Origin: Clostridia bacterium
GTDB taxonomy: Bacteria; Bacillota; Clostridia; Lachnospirales; CAG-274
DNA length: 10,319 nt
Assembly: GCA_030536675.1 (NCBI GenBank)
Contig: JAUNPM010000044.1
Location: 1-10,319, forward strand
Reading direction: 5' to 3'
Shown: in pieces, positions 6,892 through 10,319 of the stretch
How the letters are laid out: every line of letters begins with the position of its first letter
How positions within the stretch are numbered: the stretch's first letter is position 1
Translations under genes and position numbers: made by a program
Notes under the pieces: model-generated
The model's input: the letters and a program-made list of their open reading frames with translations, nothing else
Told to the model about the DNA's origin: nothing
Databases searched by the model: none

Positions 6892-7575
6892 CTATGCTAT
6901 CCCCTCACTGAAATAGTCAAGTATACCCATATACACAGCCCACGCAAGCTTTTCCTGATATTCTTCACTCATCAGCTTATCGTGTTCAGTGCTGTTGCTT
7001 AAAAATCCACACTCAACAATTACAGCAGGTATCTCAATTTGTTTTAATACATAATAACTTTCATTTGCCTTGGCCACTCTTTCATTGTCAATATCCACAA
7101 CTTCCTTAAGTCTTGACTGTATAAAAGATGCAAGCCTTTTGCCTTCTTCGGAACCTTTGTAATAGAATACCTGGGCGCCTTTGACACTCCCTTTCGGAAA
7201 TGAGTTTTGATGTATGCTGACAAACAGATCGGCTTTACTTGTGTTTGCTATTTCCGCCCTGCTTTTTAAGTCGCCTCTCTTATTTTCCGAAAGAGATGTG
7301 TCATCAGCTCTTGTAGTCCTTATAACGGCTCCGCCCTGTTCCAGAAAGCCGCATAGCTTACCGGCTATTGCCAGATTAATTGTTTTCTCGGTAACACCGT
7401 CTGAGGCGACCTTTCCCGGGTCAAATCCTCCGTGTCCCGCATCTATCACGATACACTTTTTATCAACAGGCATTACAGCTACCGCAATATTTTCATCATA
7501 ATAAGTTTTAGCCACACCTGCAAATATTACACATATGTACAATGCAGTAAGAACCTTGTTTCTTGTAATTTTCAT
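6892..7575 (-). CDS. cwlD: N-acetylmuramoyl-L-alanine amidase, CwlD type
   Basis: 227 residues; GGAG lies about seven bases before the ATG. Residues 1-35 contain a single hydrophobic signal or anchor segment. The Amidase_3 domain follows with its zinc and catalytic residues in place: H48 in IVIDAGHGG, E63 in TEKTINLAI, H122 in FVSIHQNS, and E188 in AVIVECGFLSN. CwlD (about 237 residues in Bacillus) removes peptide side chains from muramic acid, the first step in making muramic-delta-lactam in the spore cortex, which later marks the cortex for germination enzymes. Size, single domain and N-terminal anchor fit CwlD better than larger autolysins with cell-wall repeats. It is followed by a strong terminator and preceded by a candidate forespore-type promoter. 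Confidence 0.85.
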   Translation of the reverse strand: MKITRNKVLTALYICVIFAGVAKTYYDENIAVAVMPVDKKCIVIDAGHGGFDPGKVASDGVTEKTINLAIAGKLCGFLEQGGAVIRTTRADDTSLSENKRGDLKSRAEIANTSKADLFVSIHQNSFPKGSVKGAQVFYYKGSEEGKRLASFIQSRLKEVVDIDNERVAKANESYYVLKQIEIPAVIVECGFLSNSTEHDKLMSEEYQEKLAWAVYMGILDYFSEGIA

Positions 7576-7601
7576 ACAAACACTCCAAAAGCTGTTACTA
7601 C

Positions 7602-7629
7602 ATTATATTTGACAAAATAATAAATATTC
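7602..7629 (-). promoter_or_regulatory. Candidate promoter of cwlD, possibly forespore type
   Basis: Minus strand: GAATA (7625-7629), 17 bases, TATAAT (7602-7607), ending 26 bases before the start codon. The -10 is good for sigma-A, but the -35 region lacks TTGACA and instead resembles the G(T/A)ATA element of sigma-F/sigma-G. Forespore expression of cwlD is known in Bacillus; the match here is approximate. Confidence 0.35.
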
Positions 7630-7681
7630 TCTTTATTTCCCGAATATCCTTAAGCTATAATTCAAAATACATTTGTTTCTT

Positions 7682-8101
7682 TCACAGGCTTCCCAACAGC
7701 AGATTAGCCTGACTTATAACTCCGCAAAGCATTTCCATAACCCTTACCTGCAATTTATTTATTTCCTCAAACACTCTGTGCAAAACGGAATAATCACTGT
7801 CAACACTGTGAAGCTCAAGTGTCATCTGATGTAGATATCCGTTGTTTTCAATTTTCTCACTGTATTCTTTTAACGTGTTTTCTATATTATTTTTATAATT
7901 TACATATGACCTGTACATTTCTATTTGATCGTCACCTAAATTCTTTTTTACCTTAGCATAGTCTGACAATCTTTCACTTATTTCTTTATCATTGCTTTTT
8001 GTGTACACAAGCATATTGTTTATAATTTCGGTATTTGACTTCACCGATTTCACCATAGCTTCCACATTACTGCATGAATAATTACTAATATCATTTCCCA
8101 T
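7682..8101 (-). CDS. Unrecognised helical, coiled-coil-like protein
   Basis: 139 residues from the ATG at 8101, preceded by GGAGAG seven bases away; an ATG five codons earlier has poor spacing. There is no signal peptide, membrane segment or known motif. Almost the whole length is predicted-helical charged sequence with heptad-like spacing, for example residues 38-86 (KEISERLSDYAKVKKNL and NIENTLKEYSEKI) and 105-138 (SVLHRVFEEINKLQVRVMEM). The Ser/Asn-rich start contains one Cys (C10), and the final segment is hydrophobic (ISQANLLLGSL). It could be a small structural or scaffold protein. It lies on the same strand as cwlD, 106 bases upstream, so a sporulation link is possible but rests only on position. 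Confidence 0.7.
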   Translation of the reverse strand: MGNDISNYSCSNVEAMVKSVKSNTEIINNMLVYTKSNDKEISERLSDYAKVKKNLGDDQIEMYRSYVNYKNNIENTLKEYSEKIENNGYLHQMTLELHSVDSDYSVLHRVFEEINKLQVRVMEMLCGVISQANLLLGSL

Positions 8102-8217
8102 ATAACATCTCTCCATTCTCCATAAAAAATTTTTATATTTATTCTTCTCTTATCTCTTGTTTTCTTTTACAATATTTATATTACCACATATTTCAAAAGA
8201 AAAAATTAAGGCGAAAT

Positions 8218-8223
8218 TATAAT
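8218..8223 (+). promoter_or_regulatory. Possible -10 box for the DUF4358 gene
   Basis: TATAAT 65 bases before the TTG start of the lipoprotein gene. No convincing -35 box lies 16-18 bases upstream, so this is a weak call in very AT-rich DNA. Confidence 0.25.
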
Positions 8224-8287
8224 ATTATTAAAAATGCCTCCGAATAATTTTACTAATAAAGCTAATGCTAAAACTGAGGTGAAAACA

Positions 8288-8746
8288 TTGAAAAAGATAT
8301 TATTGATTTTATTTATAATGCTTTTAACAGGCTGCAGCAAAACAAAGGCAAAGGACATTCCTCTAAAGGACGTTATGGAGGAAATAAAAGTCGTATCCGA
8401 ATTTACCGGCGGTCAAACCATAGATCTAACAAATCAGAAATCAGCCGCACAATATGGTATAGATTCAACTTCAATTTCCGAAGGATATGTATACTACTCA
8501 ACAGATGCCGAAAAGGCAGACGAAATAATTATAGTAAGAGCTGCAGATAAAAAACAGCTTGAAAATGTTGAAAAAGCACTCAGCACGGAGCTTGCGTCAA
8601 AAACCGCTGCTTGGAAAAACAACGAGAAGGAATCAGAAAAAATTAAAAACCATATTATGCGCACAATAGGAGATTGTGTTTTACTGGCAATAGGTGATAA
8701 AGCAAGTGAAATTGATATGGTGTTCAATCAATTAAAAGAAGAATAA
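8288..8746 (+). CDS. DUF4358-family lipoprotein
   Basis: 152 residues from a TTG start at 8288, chosen because GAGGTG (8276-8281) lies six bases upstream and the protein then begins with an exact lipoprotein signal: KKILLILFIMLL and lipobox LTGC with C16. The ATG at 8234 in the same frame would add 18 polar residues and lacks a ribosome site. The mature part matches DUF4358 proteins of Clostridia: GYVYYSTDAEKADEIIIVRA (about residues 76-95), a helical charged middle ending SEKIKNHIM, and a C-terminal VLLAIGDKASEIDMVFNQL. The function of the family is unknown; it is expected on the outer membrane face. A hairpin (8755-8775) follows the stop, so the gene appears to be transcribed alone. Confidence 0.8.
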   Translation: MKKILLILFIMLLTGCSKTKAKDIPLKDVMEEIKVVSEFTGGQTIDLTNQKSAAQYGIDSTSISEGYVYYSTDAEKADEIIIVRAADKKQLENVEKALSTELASKTAAWKNNEKESEKIKNHIMRTIGDCVLLAIGDKASEIDMVFNQLKEE

Positions 8747-8754
8747 CTCCGAAC

Positions 8755-8775
8755 TGCGGAAATATATTTTCCGCA
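8755..8775 (+). terminator. Hairpin after the DUF4358 gene
   Basis: TGCGGAAA (8755-8762) and TTTCCGCA (8768-8775) form a perfect eight-base stem with a five-base loop, eight bases after the stop codon. A clear T tract is missing, so termination may be inefficient; it may instead protect the 3' end. Confidence 0.5.
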
Positions 8776-8862
8776 AATATTACATATAATAATTTTGATT
8801 CTATTATTCCGTTCAAACATTTCACATTATATTTTCCCTTTTATTCAAACTGACTTTTTCTA

Positions 8863-8891
8863 TTGACAAAACAACTTATAAATATTACAAT
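8863..8891 (+). promoter_or_regulatory. Consensus sigma-A promoter of the substrate-binding lipoprotein
   Basis: -35 TTGACA (8863-8868), exactly 17 bases, -10 TACAAT (8886-8891), leading to a leader of about 40 bases with AGGAGG at 8928-8933. It is the best promoter in the window. Confidence 0.85.
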
Positions 8892-8939
8892 ATAAGTAAT
8901 ATAGAGCCATATTACGACTATGGCGGCAGGAGGATTTTT

Positions 8940-10010
8940 ATGTTTAAGTTTAACAAATTCATAGCTGTTTCCATTGCAGCTATTTCAATTATATTTACAG
9001 CGTGTTCAAAAACCGACACTCAAACTCAGCAAAGTACTGAAAGCACTACAGGCGGTTCAGGCAATGTTGTTATAAATAACCCTATTCTTCCCGATGTCAA
9101 CGACGATATGGCTCCTACGGAAGATGAAAAAATAACAATTAATGTAGGTCTTGTTAAAAATTCAGCCGCAGCTATAGGTGCGGTGCATCTTTTCACTAAT
9201 ACTGAAAATAACTCTGCTTACGAAAAATATACTCCCGTTGTATTTAACACGGCAGATGAACTGCTTGAGGCATTTAAATCAGGTGAAGTCAGCGTTGCCT
9301 CAATGCCTGTTGACAAGGCAGCCCTGTGCTATGATGAAACAGCCTGCTCCGTTGCGGCAATTACAACAGGCTGTAACTATTATATTGCGGAAAACGGCAA
9401 AACAGTAAGGAGCTTTACGGATCTTAACGGAAAAACCGTTGCAGTAAGCGCCGAGGATACCTTAGCTCAAACAATATTGGATATTATAGCAAAATACAAT
9501 AATATTGAGTTAAGCTATACTGTCATCGATACAACAGCCAACCTTATAAACGGATTAAAAGACGGCACTATTACTCTTGCGCTTACTCAAGAGCCATATT
9601 TAAGTCAGGTAACCGGAGATACCGTAAGAAGCGCCTTAGATCTGTATGATTTTTGGAATGAAGCTGTAGATACAGAGCTTGTTACCTCCTGCCTTGTTGT
9701 AAATAAAAACTTCATATCAGAAAATCCTGTTGCTTTCCAATTCTTTTTAAAGGATTATTCCGCCTCCTCTCCAATGGCAAAGAGAAACACGGAAGAAACC
9801 GCCGAAAGCGCAGGCAAATTTGCACTTGTTGACGATGTAACCTCCAGCAAATCCGCTATACCGGGCTGTGGAATTACATTTAAAACAGGCTCCGATATGA
9901 AATCAATGCTTACGTCTTTTTATAATGTTATTTCGGAAAATGCGGGAAGCATAAGCGGTGTAAAGGCTCCCGATGACGATTTTTATTTTGTACAGCAAAC
10001 AGAGCAATAA
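8940..10010 (+). CDS. ABC-type substrate-binding lipoprotein (NMT1/SsuA/THI5-like)
   Basis: 356 residues; AGGAGG lies six bases before the ATG. The N-terminus is a lipoprotein signal with lipobox FTAC (C22), then a Thr/Ser/Gln-rich linker to about residue 60. The solute-binding fold follows: ITINVGLVKNSAAAIGAVHLF (65-85), AFKSGEVSVASMPVDKAAL (111-129), FTDLNGKTVAVS (159-170), and a second lobe with LALTQEPYLSQV (213-224) and TSCLVVNKNFISENP (249-263). The DLxGK and GEVxxAxMP blocks are typical of the NMT1/SsuA-like group that delivers sulfonates, thiamine precursors or other small organic ligands; the ligand is unknown. These genes normally head an operon with a permease and an ATPase, but neither is found in the 309 bases downstream. 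Confidence 0.85.
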   Translation: MFKFNKFIAVSIAAISIIFTACSKTDTQTQQSTESTTGGSGNVVINNPILPDVNDDMAPTEDEKITINVGLVKNSAAAIGAVHLFTNTENNSAYEKYTPVVFNTADELLEAFKSGEVSVASMPVDKAALCYDETACSVAAITTGCNYYIAENGKTVRSFTDLNGKTVAVSAEDTLAQTILDIIAKYNNIELSYTVIDTTANLINGLKDGTITLALTQEPYLSQVTGDTVRSALDLYDFWNEAVDTELVTSCLVVNKNFISENPVAFQFFLKDYSASSPMAKRNTEETAESAGKFALVDDVTSSKSAIPGCGITFKTGSDMKSMLTSFYNVISENAGSISGVKAPDDDFYFVQQTEQ

Positions 10011-10033
10011 ATTTTTATAACATTTCAAACAAA

Positions 10034-10057
10034 GAGGCTGTCATTTGCGACAGCCTC
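10034..10057. terminator. Hairpin after the substrate-binding lipoprotein gene
   Basis: GAGGCTGTC (10034-10042), six-base loop, GACAGCCTC (10049-10057): a perfect nine-base GC-rich stem 23 bases after the stop. The T tract is better on the minus strand (TTTGTTTG), so it could also serve transcripts coming from the right. Confidence 0.6.
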
Positions 10058-10078
10058 AGCCTATCAATAAACCTATTT

Positions 10079-10319
10079 TTATAAAAAAATTTGAATAATT
10101 GTAACATACAACTTGCAATTAGCGTCGCAGACTTTAATCCGCAGGTTTGCAATCCCGAAGTATACGGGACTTGCTTTGCGTAGCAAAGTTGCTAGTTGAA
10201 ATCGCATTTTCGCCGAAGCTGGTCGTATTGTTTTGCAATACTGCTCGCTTATGCAACCAAAGGAACAGGAACTTTTCTGTGAACAAGCTGTTTTAACAGC
10301 TTGTTTGCGGAAAACTTGG
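10079..10319 (-). other. Open frame across the structured element, probably not a gene
   Basis: On the minus strand one frame has no stop for 79 codons from the window edge to a stop at 10079. Its end reads NLRIKVCDANCKLYVTI. The only ATG inside it (giving 42 residues) has no ribosome site, and the frame follows the hairpins exactly. The open frame may be a by-product of the repeat's composition; the true coding potential depends on sequence beyond the edge. Confidence 0.2.
10100..10319. repeat. Hairpin-rich structured element reaching the window edge
   Basis: No supported gene. Several stems lie in series: TCCCG/CGGGA (10153-10157, 10165-10169); CTTTGC/GCAAAG (10174-10179, 10183-10188); GTATTG/CAATAC (10225-10230, 10236-10241), extended outward by AAGC/GCTT (10216-10219, 10247-10250) with interrupted pairing; and a 20-pair stem (10273-10292 with 10295-10314). 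The last has three G-T appositions that pair as G-U only if the plus strand is transcribed. GC content is clearly higher than in the flanking spacers. It may be a structured RNA or a dispersed repeat; I cannot assign a known class. Confidence 0.45.

Noticed and set aside
6808..7002. 64-codon plus-strand frame preceded by AGGAGG-like sequence, overlapping cwlD
   Set aside because: It is antisense to the well-supported cwlD coding sequence, and the AGGAGG lies inside the frame rather than before its start.
10141..10160. GGTTTGCAATCC resembling a tRNA T-arm
   Set aside because: The invariant GTTC core is absent and no acceptor, D or anticodon arms with tRNA spacing can be built around it.

Overview
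The window looks like a chromosomal segment of a low-GC, spore-forming, anaerobic member of the Clostridia. Signs of this are AT-rich spacers, strong AGGAGG-type ribosome binding sites, sigma-A promoters with exact 17-base spacers, a CwlD-type sporulation amidase, a DUF4358 lipoprotein and a NimA-like flavoprotein. I cannot name a genus. No tRNA, rRNA, CRISPR array or intact insertion sequence is visible.

Left part, minus strand (1-4438): a head-to-tail set read from right to left. It runs LysR-type regulator, 5'-truncated MerR-type fragment, lipid-anchored flavodoxin, MATE exporter, DUF4405 cytochrome-b-like membrane protein, and an exported carboxymuconolactone decarboxylase (CMD)-family protein that runs off the left edge. 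Gene overlaps at both ends of the set (LysR/MerR' and DUF4405/CMD) suggest an operon. Three products carry export or membrane signals that place possible FMN, haem and CMD-fold chemistry at or outside the membrane. An extracytoplasmic redox module controlled by the LysR protein is the main inference.

Middle (4439-6436), plus strand: a divergent promoter region with near-consensus promoters facing each way, then tmcAL (tRNA-Met cytidine acetate ligase) and a pyridoxamine-5'-phosphate-oxidase-fold (NimA-like) protein.

Region 6437-6891 has no intact gene. It holds a short unrecognised minus-strand reading frame boxed between two bidirectional terminator hairpins, probably a gene remnant. Next on the minus strand come cwlD (spore-cortex amidase, with a candidate forespore-type promoter) and an unrecognised 139-aa helical protein.

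Right part, plus strand: a DUF4358 lipoprotein with a TTG start, then an ABC-type substrate-binding lipoprotein behind a consensus promoter. No permease or ATPase gene follows it inside the window; a hairpin and about 240 bases of unusually structured sequence follow instead. That tract includes a 20-pair stem with G-U pairs and reaches the right edge. It may be a structured RNA or a dispersed repeat.
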